Origin: Procambarus clarkii
Taxonomy: Eukaryota > Arthropoda > Malacostraca > Decapoda > Cambaridae
Direction of reading: 5' to 3'
NCBI RefSeq assembly: GCF_040958095.1
Contig: NC_091193.1
Coordinates: 24,942,901-25,006,900, forward strand
DNA length: 64,000 bases
In this document: positions 39,316 to 51,152 of the stretch, one piece after another
Position numbering within the stretch: position 1 is the stretch's first letter
How the letters are laid out: each line of letters opens with the position of its first letter
Translations under genes and position numbers: made by a program
The notes under the pieces: model-generated
The model's database searches: none
Seen by the model: only the letters and a program-made list of their open reading frames with translations
Told to the model about the DNA's origin: nothing

Positions 39316-40340
39316 AAGATCTCTGACTTTTCATTTCCTTCGGCATTATATCTTCTGCTCTTCTCACCCATTTCCCTCCTACTCAACCTCACTGCCTGTT
39401 TTTTGTTATCTTATTCTCTCCTTCCTCCGCCCCATCTTACATGACCTGTAAGATGGGGCATCTCCTGCCTCCTCTCCTTTTAATCATCAAATGATGCCTA
39501 TTACATTACAGTATTATCCAATGCTTTTTTAACTTTTTATGATCACAAAATAGTTTACCAATTCATTTTCATTACAGTACTTCATTATTCATAATTTATG
39601 TATATCAATTTCATTCATTATTCATGACACGTTCAGTGCAAAAATATTATAATTGCTGTCCAAGACTTGTCACTTTAAGAGTCTTGCTTTTACCTCAAAA
39701 TGCTAAATAGTTATCAAATTAACAAATTCTTGCAATGACATCTTTGAAAACTCATTATTTAGTCTAAACAAAATAATCTATAAGGAATACAAATATATAA
39801 TTTACAAAGGGAACCTCTACAGCACATATAATTAGCAGGAAATATAAACAAACAGCCTTCAATTAAGGTGTGAACTAGGAAGACAAATATAAACACTGCT
39901 TAATCTGATCATTGACCCTCATCTTAGGCTTGTCTTGGCTTGTCCTGCTGCAGGTGACAAAGCACCTGGGCTGTGCCACACCCCTCAGGAGGGGGCAGGT
40001 GTAGGCACAGAGGGGCAGGTGTGCGTACAGGAGGTCCAGGGGGCGTGAGGTGAGCAGCTCAGGTGATGCTCGCACATTTTGGGAGGTGGGAGACCTCTCA
40101 GAATGACTGATCAACTCCCCAGCCTCTCCCATGCCTCACATCCTCCCGCAAACCAGAAAATTCCTCACTGCCGACTACTAGGCGGCCTTGTCTGCCACCA
40201 GACCGGTGGAGCAGCTAGAGTGTGCGGCAAGAGGTGGTGTAGAGGCGACATAACTCACTAGGTATGCGGGCCGTCATCACATCTTGGAGTGGGCAATGTT
40301 GACAACACCCGCCGCTGCCACCTGGCGGCCGGGGCCGCAA
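39316..40340. other. Non-coding; possible promoter side of the gene
   Basis: AT-rich to about 39,900, then GC-rich to 40,340. It lies between two satellites, upstream of the first coding exon of the minus-strand gene. A 5' non-coding exon could be here, but I see no specific signal that proves it. Confidence 0.35.
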
Positions 40341-40343
40341 CCC

Positions 40344-41313
40344 ACCACGCCAACACCGGCCCCAACACTCCCTACACCTGTAAGGACCACGCCAACACCG
40401 GCCCCAACACTCCCTACACCTGTAAGGACCACGCCAACACCGGCCCCAACACTCCCTACACCTGTAAGGACCACGCCAACACCGGCCCCAACACTCCCTA
40501 CACCTGTAAGGACCACGCCAACACCGGCCCCAACACTCCCTACACCTGTAAGGACCACGCCAACACCGGCCCCAACACTCCCTACACCTGTAAGCACCAC
40601 GCCAACACCGGCCCCAACACTCCCTACACCTGTAAGCACCACGCCAACACCGGCCCCAACACTCCCTACACCTGTAAGGACCACGCCAATACCGGCCCCA
40701 ACACTGCCTACACCAGTAAGGACCACGCCAACACCGGCCCCAACACTCCCTACACCTGTAAGGACTACGCCAACACCGGCCCCAACACTCCCTACACCTG
40801 TAAGCACCACGCCAACACCGGCCCCAACACTCCCTACACCTGTAAGGACCACGCCAATACCGGCCCCAACACTGCCTACACCAGTAAGGACCACGCCAAC
40901 ACCGGCCCCAACACTGCCTACACCAGTAAGGACCACGCCAACACCGGCCCCCAACACTCCCTACACCAGTAAGCACCACGCCAACACTGGCCCCAACACT
41001 CCCTACACCAGTAAGCACCACGCCAACACCGGCCCCAACACTGCCTACACCAGTAAGGACCACGCCAGCACCGGCCCCAACACTGCCTACACCAGTAAGG
41101 ACCACGCCAGCACCGGCCCCAACACTCCCTACACCAGTAAGCACCCTGCCAACACCGGCCCCAACACTCCCTACACCAGTAAGGACCACGCCAACACCGG
41201 CCCCAACACTCCCTACACCAGTAAGCACCCTGCCAACACCGGCCCCAACACTCCCTACACCAGTAAGGACCACGCCAACACTGGCCCCAACACTCCCTAC
41301 ACCTGTAAGGACC
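40344..41313. repeat. 42-bp minisatellite, about 23 copies
   Basis: Unit ACGCCAACACCGGCCCCAAC ACTCCCTACACCTGTAAGGA CC. Two subfamilies: CACCTGTAAG dominates on the left, CACCAGTAAG on the right (after about 40,960), mixed between. 42 is divisible by three, so TPTPAPTLPTPVRT-type frames are open on both strands; not regarded as a gene. Every unit carries a GTAAGG or GTAAGC, a splice-donor-like string. Confidence 0.97.
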
Positions 41314-41389
41314 ACGCCTCTCCTATACCCCCACACGGCTCCACTTTCCTCCATATACACCTCTCGCCTTTCCCACGATCGTCGTTGCC

Positions 41390-41486
41390 CCTTAATCACC
41401 AACAACACTTCTCACCTTCCCCACAATTGCGTTCCCACTTAATCACCAACAACACTTCTCACCTTCCCCACAATTGCGTTCCCACT
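41390..41486 (+). repeat. 48-bp tandem duplication
   Basis: CTTAATCACCAACAACACTT CTCACCTTCCCCACAATTGCGTTCCCA is present twice in tandem. The rest of 41,314-41,949 contains no recognised feature. Confidence 0.85.
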
Positions 41487-41949
41487 ACACTCAGCCTTTC
41501 ACCCCCGAACTTTCAACTTCACCCCCTTCAACTCAGACTATATCATCATGGCAAGTGGAGGGAACCTTCGACAAGCCGCCGGCTTCCTGTCCTCCTCGAC
41601 GCCACTAGGGTTAGTGGCCCTCAAGTAGTAAATCAGGTAAATTTCTTCCCCTATACTCTCCTTCTTAAGCATGGGGGAGGTCCTCCCTGCTAAGCCTCGT
41701 TATAATATTTGTTTTAAGAGTGTATTGGGAGTCGACACACTCTTGCACTTTTTACCCTTCAAATACACTTTTACTTCCGTGCACTCGCTTAGCTAGTTTA
41801 GTCCATTATTGTGCACCCAATACCCATCCTGTAAGTGATAGTGGGAAAGGCTACAGAGGCAAGTAATGGAACTTAACCCCAGTATTGGTTTAGCTAAGTA
41901 AGATACAGCATTGTATAGTTAGCTTTTGTTAATATATTTCATAAGTTTA

Positions 41950-44300
41950 CATGTACTCACCTAGTTGTACTCACCTAGTTGTGTTTGCGGGGGTTGAGCT
42001 CTGGCTCTTTGGTCCCGCCTCTCAACCGTCAATCAACAGGTGTACAGATTCCTGAGCCTATCGGGCTCTGTCATATCTACACTTGAAACTGTGTATGGAG
42101 TGAGCCTCCACCACATCACCCCCTAATGCATTCCATTTGTCAACCACTCTGACACTAAAAAAGTTCTTTCTAATATCTCTGTGGCTCATTTGGGCACTCA
42201 GTTTCCACCTGTGTCCCCTTGTGCGTGTTCCCCTTGTGTTAAATAGACTGTCTTTATCTACCCTATCAATCCCCTTCAGAATCTTGAATGTGGTGATCAT
42301 GTCCCCCCTAACTCTTCTGTCTTCCAGCGAAGTGAGGTTTAATTCCCGTAGTCTCTCCTCGTAGCTCATACCTCTCAGCTCCGGTACTAGTCTGGTGGCA
42401 AACCTTTGAACCTTTTCCAGTTTAGTCTTATCCTTGACTAGATATGGACTCCATGCTGGGGCTGCATACTCCAGGATTGGCCTGACATATGTGGTATACA
42501 AAGTTCTGAATGATTCTTTACACAAGTTTCTGAATGCCGTTCGTATGTTGGCCAGCCTGGCATATGCCGCTGATGTTATCCGCTTGATATGTGCTGCAGG
42601 AGACAGGTCTGGCGTGATATCAACCCCCAAGTCTTTTTCCTTCTCTGACTCCTGAAGAATTTCCTCTCCCAGATGATACCTTGTATCTGGCCTCCTGCTC
42701 CCTACACCTATCTTCATTACATTACATTTGGTTGGGTTAAACTCTAACAACCATTTGTTCGACCATTCCTTCAGCTTGTCTAGGTCTTCTTGAAGCCTCA
42801 AACAGTCCTCTTCTGTTTTAATCCTTCTCATAATTTTAGCATCGTCCGCAAACATTGAGAGAAATGAATCGATACCCTCCGGGAGATCATTTACATATAT
42901 CAGAAACAAGATAGGACCGAGTACAGAGCCCTGTGGGACTCCACTGGTGACTTCACGCCAATCGGAGGTCTCACCCCTCACCGTAACTCTCTGCTTCCTA
43001 TTGCTTAGATACTCCCTTATCCACTGGAGCACCTTACCAGCTACACCTGCCTGTCTCTCCAGCTTATGTACCAGCCTCTTATGCGGTACTGTGTCAAAGG
43101 CTTTCCGACAATCCAAGAAAATGCAGTCCGCCCAGCCCTCTCTTTCTTGCTTAATCTGTGTCACCTGATCGTAGAATTCTATCAAGCCTGTAAGGCAAGA
43201 TTTACCCTCCCTGAATCCATGTTGGCGATTTGTCACGAAGTCCCTTCTCTCCAGATGTGTTACCAGGTTTTTTCTCACGATCTTCTCCATCACCTTGCAT
43301 GGTATACAAGTCAAGGACACTGGCCTGTAGTTCAGTGCCTCTTGTCTGTCGCCCTTTTTGTATATTGGGACCACATTCGCCGTCTTCCATATTTCTGGTA
43401 GGTCTCCCGTCTCTAGTGATTTACTATACACTATGGAGAGTGGCAAGCAAAGTGCCTCTGCACACTCTTTCAGTACCCATGGTGAGATCCCATCTGGACC
43501 AACCGCCTTTCTAACATCCAGCAGGTGTCTCTTGACCTCCTCTCTCGTAATTTCGAACTCCTCCAAGGCCGCCTGGTTTACCTCCCTTTCTCCTAGCACA
43601 GTGACCTCACCCTGTTCTATTGTGAAGACCTCCTGGAACCTCTTGTTGAGTTCCTCACACACCTCTCTGTCATTCTCTGTATACCTGTCCTCGCCTGTTC
43701 TAAGTTTCAATACCTGTTCTTTCACTGTTGTTTTCCTTCTGATGTGACTGTGGAGTAGCTTTGGTTCGGTCTTGGCTTTGTTTGCTATATCATTTTCAAA
43801 ATTTTTCTCTGCTTCTCTTCTCACCCTGACGTACTCATTCCTGGTTCTCTGGTATCTCTCCCTGCTTTCTGGTGTTCTGTTATTCCGGAAGTTCCTCCAC
43901 GCCTTTTTGTTCAGTTTCTTCGCTTCCATACATGCCCTATTATACCATGGATTCTTCTGTTGCTTCTCGGATTTTTCCCTTTGGGCCGGGATGAACCTGT
44001 TTACTGCCTCCTGACACTTTTGGGTAACATAGTCCATCATACCCTGTACAGACTTGTCTCTGAGGTCTGTGTCCCAAGGTATTTCACTTAGGAAACTTCT
44101 CATCTGTTCATAATTCCCCTTTCGGTATGCCAGCCTTTTGATTCCTAGTTCTTTTTGGGGGGAGATAAGTCCTAGCTCTACCAGGTACTCAAAGTTCAAT
44201 ACACTGTGGTCACTCATTCCCAAGGGCGCTTCCATCTTAACTTCCCTTATATCCCATTCATTTAGGGTAAATATCAAATCAAGCATTTGATTTACGCATT
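41950..44300 (-). mobile_element. CR1-like LINE, 5'-truncated, RT intact in frame
   Basis: Minus-strand frame 44,286-42,058 is open for about 742 residues. It starts near the end of an apurinic-type endonuclease (LDLIFTLNEW, MSDHSVLNFEY with the SDH motif), then AVGPDGISPWVLKE, NYRPVSLTCIPCKVMEKIV, QHGFREGKSCLTGLIEFYDQ, CIFLDCRKAFDTVPHKRL, SGVPQGSVLGPILFLIYVND, the catalytic MFADDAKI, and the C-terminal RGHRWKLSAQ...FFSVRVVDKWNAL. The 3' UTR ends in two copies of ACAACTAGGTGAGTA (41,950-41,985), the short tandem tail typical of CR1 elements. The 5' half of the endonuclease and ORF1 are lost, so it cannot move by itself. Lack of stops suggests a recent insertion. Confidence 0.9.
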
Positions 44301-44558
44301 TATGTGGGCTACGTAGGGTTCAGTCTCTGAGCCCATTATGTGCCTCTGTTATCCTTTCCACTACCGCTCACAGGATGGGTATGGGGTGCATAATAAATGT
44401 ACTAAACTAACCACCATATCTCTATGTGGCCTCGGCAGGGATAGGAAGGCGGTGACTTGCTGAAGGTCCCCTTCGATTTTTCCTGAGGATTTTTTCCAAT
44501 TAGATTTTGAACTGCATTAATGTTTTGCCATTTACGGCTTCGGCGGGTATGCGGTTTA

Positions 44559-44780
44559 CTTTTTTTTGAGATATATACAAGAGTTGTTACATTCTTGTAC
44601 AGCCACTAGTACGCGTAGCGTTTCGGGCAGGTCCCTGGAATACGATCCCCGCCGCGAAGAATCGTTTTTACAACCAAGTACTCATTTTACTGTTGAGTTA
44701 AACAGAGGCTACAGTTAAGGATTTGCGCCCAGTAAATCCTCCCCCGCCAGAATACGAACCCATGACATAGCGCTCCTATA
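44559..44780 (-). mobile_element. SINE, inverted relative of the copy at 22,850
   Basis: T run at 44,559-44,568, then GAGATATATACAAGAGTTGT and GTACGCGTAGCGTTTCGGGC, matching 23,000-23,124 in reverse complement; the tRNA-like head (CCAGAATACGAACCCATGAC) is cut at about 44,780. 44,300-44,558 and 44,781-45,316 hold nothing recognised. Confidence 0.8.
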
Positions 44781-45311
44781 ATAAAGGTTTATAACCCTTA
44801 TAGCTCCTACCTATAAGGTTTATAACCCTTTAGGCGAAAAAGCATCTCCTATTTTCTGTACTACATTGTGGGCTTGAACTTGATAACTATCATGGTCCAG
44901 GACGGACAGAAACGCCGTCGTTTCGTCATTTTCTGATGTGTAGTTTGGTGTTCATATCTTCAGCCACGCCATGTTTACAGGTACTTTACAGCTTTTCTTT
45001 ACAGGTACAGATAATTTTAAGTGGAATAATTACAGTAAAATTGACAAAGAATGTTTACAGGTACATTGAAGAAATTTTGACACAAAAGCAGATTGGAATA
45101 ATACACAATAATAACAATACACAATAAAGAAACAAGGATTACTAGACACATGAGGATAACATTTCAGGGTTATACATTCGTTCACTGAAGCACAATATGA
45201 GGATCATTTCAAGGAAAAGTTTCAAGAAATAATGCAGTAGAATATGCACTCAATACAACAACCATGATATCAGATGATATCTAAGATTACAATGGTAAAG
45301 TAATATGGTTT

Positions 45312-45316
<5 letters not shown>

Positions 45317-45369
<53 letters not shown>
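45317..45369. repeat. (TA)n microsatellite
   Basis: 53 bp of TA left of the MITE; a 78-bp tract (45,760-45,837) lies on the right. Confidence 0.95.
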
Positions 45370-45372
<3 letters not shown>

Positions 45373-45756
45373 GTACCTAGTAGCCAGAACTCACTTCTCA
45401 GCCTACTATTCAAGGCCCGATTTGCCTAATAAGCCAAGTTTTCCTGAATTAATATATTTACTATAATTTTTTTCTTATGAAATGATAAAGCAACCCTTTT
45501 CTCTATGTATGAGGTCAATTTTTTTTTATTGGAGTTAAAATTAACGTAGATATATGACCGAACCTAACCAACCCTACCTAACCTAACCTAACCTATATTT
45601 ATAGGTAAGGTTAGGTTAGGTAGCCAAAAAAAGCTAGGTTAGGTTAGGTTAGGTAGATTAGGTAGACGAAAAAACATTAATTCATGAAAACTTGGCTTAT
45701 TAGGCAAATCGGGCCTTGAATAGTAGGCTGAGAAGTGCGTTCTGGCTATTAGGTAC

Positions 45757-45760
<4 letters not shown>
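45370..45760. mobile_element. Palindromic MITE with TTAGG motifs, second copy
   Basis: Same element as 23,641-24,031. Arms start TGTCGTACCTAGTAGCCAGA and, inverted, TGTCGTACCTAATAGCCAGA; they match over about 83 bp, then AACCTAACCTAACCT on the left faces AGGTTAGGTTAGGTT on the right. TA tracts on both sides. A short PLE family 2 end, GACAATGTCAGACCACG, follows at 45,838. Confidence 0.78.
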
Positions 45761-45839
<79 letters not shown>

Positions 45840-45942
45840 CAATGTCAGACCACGTCAATGTCAGACAAATTGATTGGGAGAGTGCTTCTTCAATAACAAA
45901 TTGTAAAAGCACCTATAACAGAACATAATTGAATCTGCTTTG

Positions 45943-48900
45943 ATACATAAGAACAAAGGTAACTGCAGAAGGCCTATTGGCCCATACGAGGCAGCTCCTA
46001 TTCTATAACCACCCAATCCCACTCATATACTTGTCCAACCCGTGCTTGAAACAATCGAGGGACCCCACCTCCACAATGTTACGCGGCAATTGGTTCCACA
46101 AATCAACAACCCTGTTACTGAACCAGTATTTACCCAAGTCTTTCCTAAATCTAAACTTATCCAATTTATATCCATTGTTTCGTGTTCTGTCCTGTGTTGA
46201 TACTTTTAATACCCTATTAATATCCCCCCGGTTATGTCCATTCATCCACTTGTAAACCTCTATCATGTCACCCCTAACTCTTCGCCTTTCCAGTGAATGC
46301 AACTTAAGCTTTGTTAATCTTTCTTCATATGAAAGATTTCTAATTTGGGGAATTAACTTAGTCATCCTACGCTGGACACGTTCAAGTGAATTTATATCCA
46401 TTCTATAATATGGCGACCAAAACTGAACTGCATAATCTAAATGGGGCCTAACTAGAGCAAGATATAGCTTGAGAACCACACCAGGTGTCTTGTTACTAAC
46501 GCTGCGATTAATAAATCCAAGTGTCCGATTTGCCTTATTACGAACATTTATGCATTGATCCTTTTGTTTTAAATTCTTACTAATCATAACTCCCAGATCC
46601 CTTTCGCAATCCGACTTCGCAATCACAACACCATCTAGCTCGTATCTTGTAACTCTATCATCATTACCTAACCTCAGAACTTTACATTTATCAGCATTAA
46701 ACTGCATCTGCCAATCCTTTGACCATTTCAAAACCCTATCTAGATCAACTTGAAGTGATAGTGAGTCCTCCTCCGAATTAATTTCCCTACCGATTTTCGT
46801 ATCATCGGCAAATTTGCAAATGTTGCTACTCAAACCTGAATCTAAATCATTTATATATATTATAAACAACAGAGGTCCCAGGACAGAGCCTTGAGGCACT
46901 CCACTTACAACATTTTCCCACTCTGACTTGATTCCATTTATACTAACTCTCTGTTTCCTTTGGTATAGCCATGCCCTAATCCAGCTTAATATAGCACCCC
47001 CAATACCATGAGACTCTATTTTTTTAATCAGTCTTTCATGTGGCACTGTATCAAAAGCTTTGCTAAAGTCAAGGTATACAACATCGCAATCCTTACCACT
47101 ATCAACTGCCTCAACAATGCTAGAATAAAAAGATAACAAATTTGTTAAACATGAACGGCCATTTATAAAACCATGTTGCGACTCAATTATTAATTTATGT
47201 TTTTCAAGATGAAGACGAATTTTATTTGCTATTATAGATTCGAGTAACTTTCCCACAATAGACGTTAGGCTAATTGGTCGATAGTTAGACGCAAGTGATC
47301 TATCTCCTTTCTTAAAAACTGGTATCACATTAGCAACTTTCCAAAACTCTGGCACTCTGCCTGACTCTATTGATTTATTAAATATGGTTGACAGTGGGTC
47401 ACAAAGCTCCTCTTTGCATTCTTTAAGCACCCTAGCAAACACTTCATCCGGCCCTGGGGATTTGTTTGGTTTGAGTTTTACTATTTGTTTAAGAACATCC
47501 TCCCTGGTAACTGCTAAACTCGTCAACCTGTCCTCGTCCCCACCCACATAGACTTGTTCGGCTGAAGGCATATTGTTAAGTTCCTCTTTAGTAAATACAG
47601 ATACAAAATATTTATTAAAAATACTACTCATCTCTTCATCACTATCTGTTATTTGACCTGTCTCAGTTTTTAATGGACCTATCCTTTCCCTAGTCTTAGT
47701 ACGATATAACTGAAAAAACCCTTTAGGATTTGTCTTTGCTTGCCCTGCTATGCGAACTTCATAGTTTCTTTTTGCTTTCCTTATCTCTTTTTTAACATTT
47801 CTAACCAGTTGTACGAATTCCTGTTCTAAAGTGACCTCCCCATTTTTAATCCTTTTGTACCAAGCTCTCTTTTTACCTATAAGGTTCTTCAAATTCTTTG
47901 TTATCCACTTTGGGTCATTAGTATACGATCTATTCAATTTGTATGGTATACTACGTTCCTGTGCTTTGTTTAGAATATTCTTAAATAAGTTATATATTGA
48001 ATCCACATCGAAATCCCCATTTAAGTCACCTATCGCTGGGTTCATGTCTCGCTCCAAGACCGGCCCACACCCCATACCCAAGCCTTTCCAATCAATTTGA
48101 CCCAAAAAATTTCTTAGGCTATTAAAATCAGCTTTTCGAAAATCTGGCACTTTAACAGAATTTTCTCCTACTGGTCTATTCCATTCTATGCTAAATCTGA
48201 TTTCTTTGTGATCACTGCTCCCTAGCTCACTCCCTATTTCGATGTCATTAATTTGCGTTTCCCTGTTAGTTAACACTAAATCTAAAATATTATTTTCCCG
48301 TGTTGGTTCCTTAATGTGTTGCGTAAGAAAGCAATCGTCAATTAATTCTAGAAAATCTTCTGCTTCACTATTCCCTGTTTAGTTCAACCAGTTTATTCCG
48401 CTAAAATTAAAGTCACCCATGACATAAATACTGTTAGATCTAGATGCTCTAGATATTTCATCCCATAGATGCTTTGCTTCCATTCTGTCTAAATTTGGTG
48501 GCCTATATATTACTCCTATTATAATATTATTAGCTTTTTCGTTTAATTCAATCCAAATAGTTTCTGTGTGTGGCTCTGTTTTGATTCCCTCTTTGAGACT
48601 ACATTTCAAATTGTCCCTAACATATATGGCTACTCCACCTCCTCGTCTAATATATCTATCTGTGTGAAATAGTTTAAATCCATATATTTGATATTCAGCT
48701 AATAGTTCTCTATTATCTACATTCATCCACGTTTCGGTAAGTGCAATAATATCTATTTTTTCTGTGCAGACAAGAGCATTTAATTCGTTAATTTTATTTC
48801 TTAGACTTCTACTGTTAGTGTAATATACCCTAAGTGAATTGTTATTTTGCGGACCTTCTCTTTCCCTGATCGTTTTGCCAATTCCTTTCTCCCACAAACA

Positions 48901-48972
48901 CATACTTTTATTACCTCCTTCCTCCAAATCAATTCCCATACCTCTATCTACTAACAGTTTAAACCCAAACAA
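45943..48972 (-). mobile_element. CR1-like LINE, ORF2 (endonuclease plus RT), one stop
   Basis: A single minus-strand frame runs from 48,972 to 46,003 (about 990 codons) with one in-frame TAA at 48,379-48,381. Before the stop: endonuclease motifs YTNSRSLRNKINEL, ALTETWMN, GGGVAIYVRDN, VIYRPPNLDR, VMGDFNFSGINW. After it: SSDHKEIRFS completes the endonuclease; then PNKSPGPDEVFARVLKE, NYRPISLTSIVGKLLESII, QHGFINGRSCLTNLLSFYSS, VVYLDFSKAFDTVPHERL, SGVPQGSVLGPLLFIIYIND, catalytic KFADDTKIGREI, and the C-terminal FSNRVVDLWNQLPRNIVE. The first ATG in frame encodes MGIDLEEGGNK (48,942). The 3' UTR ends ATTCTTATGT-like at about 45,943. Almost full-length and probably young; the stop inactivates ORF2. 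Confidence 0.92.
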
Positions 48973-49460
48973 ACACCTCTAACCACTTCTTCTAGCGAGT
49001 TCGCAACAGCAACAACCCCAGCTCTCGATAGATGCACCCCATCACGAGCATACATTTCATTTCTTCCATAGAAGTGTTCCCAGTTGTCTATGAAAGATAT
49101 TGCGTTTGATTTGCAATATCTTTCCAGCCGGCAATTGACACCAAGTGCCCTCGATATCCATTCATTTCCCACTCCCTTTCTTGGAAGAATGCCACATATG
49201 ATCGGGATTCCTCCCTTGCTCCTAACTAACTCTATGGCTGTTTTATACCTCTGAATCAGTTCCTCACTCCTGACTCGACCAACATCATTTCCTCCCACGC
49301 TAATGCAAATAATGGGATTGTTCCCATTACCAGCCATAATATCATTCATGTTGTTTATAATATCACCAATGCCAGCTCCGGGATAGCAAACCCTTAACCT
49401 GTTCCCCCTATCTCTAGCACAAAACGTTCTATCCAAATACCTTATCTGGGAATCTCCCAC
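48951..49460 (-). CDS. CR1-like LINE ORF1, SGNH/GDSL-type esterase domain
   Basis: 169 residues in the minus strand, starting MGDSQIRYLDRTFCARDRG. It has the SGNH/GDSL hydrolase blocks: GDS at residues 2-4 (nucleophile Ser), GGND near residue 53 (block III Gly and Asn) and DGVHLSRAG near residue 142 (block V Asp and His). Esterase domains are known in ORF1 of CR1-group LINEs, where they may assist lipid or membrane interaction; the role is uncertain. The frame is cut on the 5' side: the sequence upstream (49,461-49,530) continues in the same element, and the usual N-terminal part of ORF1 (PHD or coiled coil) is not seen. ORF1 ends 22 bases inside the ORF2 frame. Confidence 0.85.
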   Translation of the reverse strand: MGDSQIRYLDRTFCARDRGNRLRVCYPGAGIGDIINNMNDIMAGNGNNPIICISVGGNDVGRVRSEELIQRYKTAIELVRSKGGIPIICGILPRKGVGNEWISRALGVNCRLERYCKSNAISFIDNWEHFYGRNEMYARDGVHLSRAGVVAVANSLEEVVRGVCLGLNC

Positions 49461-49634
49461 AACTAATGTTTGCTTAGGTACTTCCTTTACTTTCTGAGGG
49501 GCCTGCGCTTCCTTTCTGCTTCCTTTCTTATACAGATCACAAAAGAAAGTAATTTGAATATTAGCAGTGGTCTATATAACTTAGATCCATTTTTAATAGA
49601 TCAGTTAAAGGGCGATTTAAGTAAGATCATTGGA

Positions 49635-49982
49635 ACGCATTTGTCTCACTAATTCATTGTATATATTTACCATTTTATGCTATAATTATCTGTGTATTGT
49701 GCCTGTGTATGTGTGCTGTATCAGATGGGCCATTGTGCGACATCAGATGGGCCAATTGGCTGCATCTGATGGGCCAATGGGCCGTCTGCGCTGACCACGT
49801 ATTGTACCTCACCTCACTTCACCATTCTCTCCTGCCTATTTATACCCATCACTCGATCTGTAAAATCACTCCTTCTGAAGATGTATTAATATACGAAAGT
49901 ACTTAAGGAAATTCCTGTTTCATTTTTCCTCCGTGGTTTGACATTGTCACATTTTTAATCACGTGTTTATTTTCGTGATATA
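49635..49982 (+). mobile_element. PLE family 2 terminal copy, single
   Basis: GTCTCACTAATTCATTGTAT to CACGTGTTTATTTTCGTGAT matches one arm of the palindrome at 30,089-30,694 plus its outer flank, with scattered substitutions and small indels. It contains a hammerhead motif and ends in a long TA tract. Confidence 0.75.
49871..49908 (+). ncRNA. Hammerhead ribozyme candidate, PLE family 2, third copy
   Basis: CCTT CTGAAGA T GTAT TAAT ATAC GAA AGTACT T AAGG: canonical core, stem II loop one base shorter than in the palindrome, same self-complementary stem III. Conservation of all paired and core bases while the surrounding sequence has changed supports the motif. Confidence 0.5.
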
Positions 49983-50123
<141 letters not shown>

Positions 50124-50175
50124 GGCCTCCAGATCCTTCTAGGGAATTCAATAGAGTTGTGGGTTGGTCGACTTT

Positions 50176-50460
50176 TGTACCATCGTGGCCGAGTCGGTTA
50201 GGACAGGTGTCTGGGACTCACCAGAACACAGGGTTGTGTCACTCCATTACCTCAAAATGACCCAACCACTGGGGCTGGAAAGTAGAGCAACGGTCTCGCT
50301 TCTTGCAGCACGGCATTCAATCCTCGTCCGTCCAAGTGGTTGGCATCATTCCTTTCCTATGTTCTATCCTAATTTCTTATCCTCATATCTGTCCCAGGTG
50401 CTATATAGTGGTAATGGCTCGGTGCCTTCTCCTGATACTTACCTTACCTTGGGCCCTGGG
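50176..50460 (+). mobile_element. tRNA-derived SINE (Ser/Leu-like head)
   Basis: CATCGTGGCCGAGTCGGTTA resembles the class II tRNA A-box region; the B box (CACAGGGTTGTGTCAC) is degenerate. The body ends GTGCTATATAGTGGTAATGG and CTTCTCCTGATACTTACC, which I recognise from decapod SINEs. Confidence 0.6.
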
Positions 50461-50579
50461 AGCCTTGAACCACCGACCCCCAGGGGCAGGAGACGTCAGT
50501 TCTATCAACCCCGCTAGAGAACCGTAGACCTCCGGAAACGGGAACCGGCTATTCAGACAAAGGACTTCCGGTAGATGAA

Positions 50580-50875
50580 GTTTACATGGACTTTGGTGAA
50601 GCCTTTGACAAGGTACCACATGAGAGACTAACACATGGAATAAACGGTAGACTACTAGAATGGGTAAAACAATGGTTCCGCACTAAATGGGCAGCAGTCT
50701 GGTTGGTGATATGTGGTGAGTGGGGTGCCTCACGGGTTAACTTTTGGGCCCAACCTTTTTTATCATATACGTGAATGACATAGATGAGAATATTATAAAC
50801 CACATCATCAAATTTGCTGATAACACAAATGTTTATGGTAAAGTGGGAAGTGAAAATGACATTGAGACTGAGGCG
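50580..50875 (+). mobile_element. Degenerate LINE RT fragment
   Basis: MDFGEAFDKVPHERLTHGI then, with frame changes, LLEWVKQWF, FGPNLF, VNDIDENIINHIIKFADNTN and VYGKVGSENDIE: RT motifs A to C of a CR1-type LINE, with the catalytic FADD changed to FADN. Old, dead copy. Confidence 0.75.
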
Positions 50876-51029
50876 GGCGGCTGCATCACAAAATGAGGTG
50901 CATTTATTATACACCTGATAATAAACGTCTCTCATTTATTATGAGGTGCATAATAAATGAACTCGGGATATATGGTGGCCGTATGGAGACAGTCGGTCTG
51001 TTATTATCTGTAGTGACGTTTGCTCTTCG

Positions 51030-51152
51030 TGGTCCTTCAAGAAGTACCAGTTACAGCCCCGCTCCTGTGCCACTACGGGCTCACCATAGCCCGTGCTACT
51101 TGCAACTTTTTGTTCCCAGTAGCTGAATCTAAAAACAACAACAACAACAATT
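51030..51152 (+). mobile_element. SINE 3' fragment with (AAC)n tail
   Basis: CTCCTGTGCCACTACGGGCT, ACTTGCAACTTTTTGTTCCC, AGTAGCTGAATCT, then ACAACAACAACAACAA. The TAGCTGAATCT-(AAC)n end is a SINE tail form I associate with decapods. 51,153-52,033 contains no recognised feature. Confidence 0.6.

Noticed and set aside
35511..39392. 1,293-codon frame in the minus strand, and 733- and 453-codon frames of the same array
   Set aside because: They are 8-residue cycles forced by a 24-bp unit; several frames on both strands are open at once. Kept as a satellite, with the stop-free minus frame noted as a finding only.
40215..41693. Frames of 397 and 469 codons with TPTPAPTLPTPVRT or GVVLTGVGSVGAGV cycles
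   Set aside because: 42-bp unit divisible by three; all frames repeat, with no unique domain or signal sequence.
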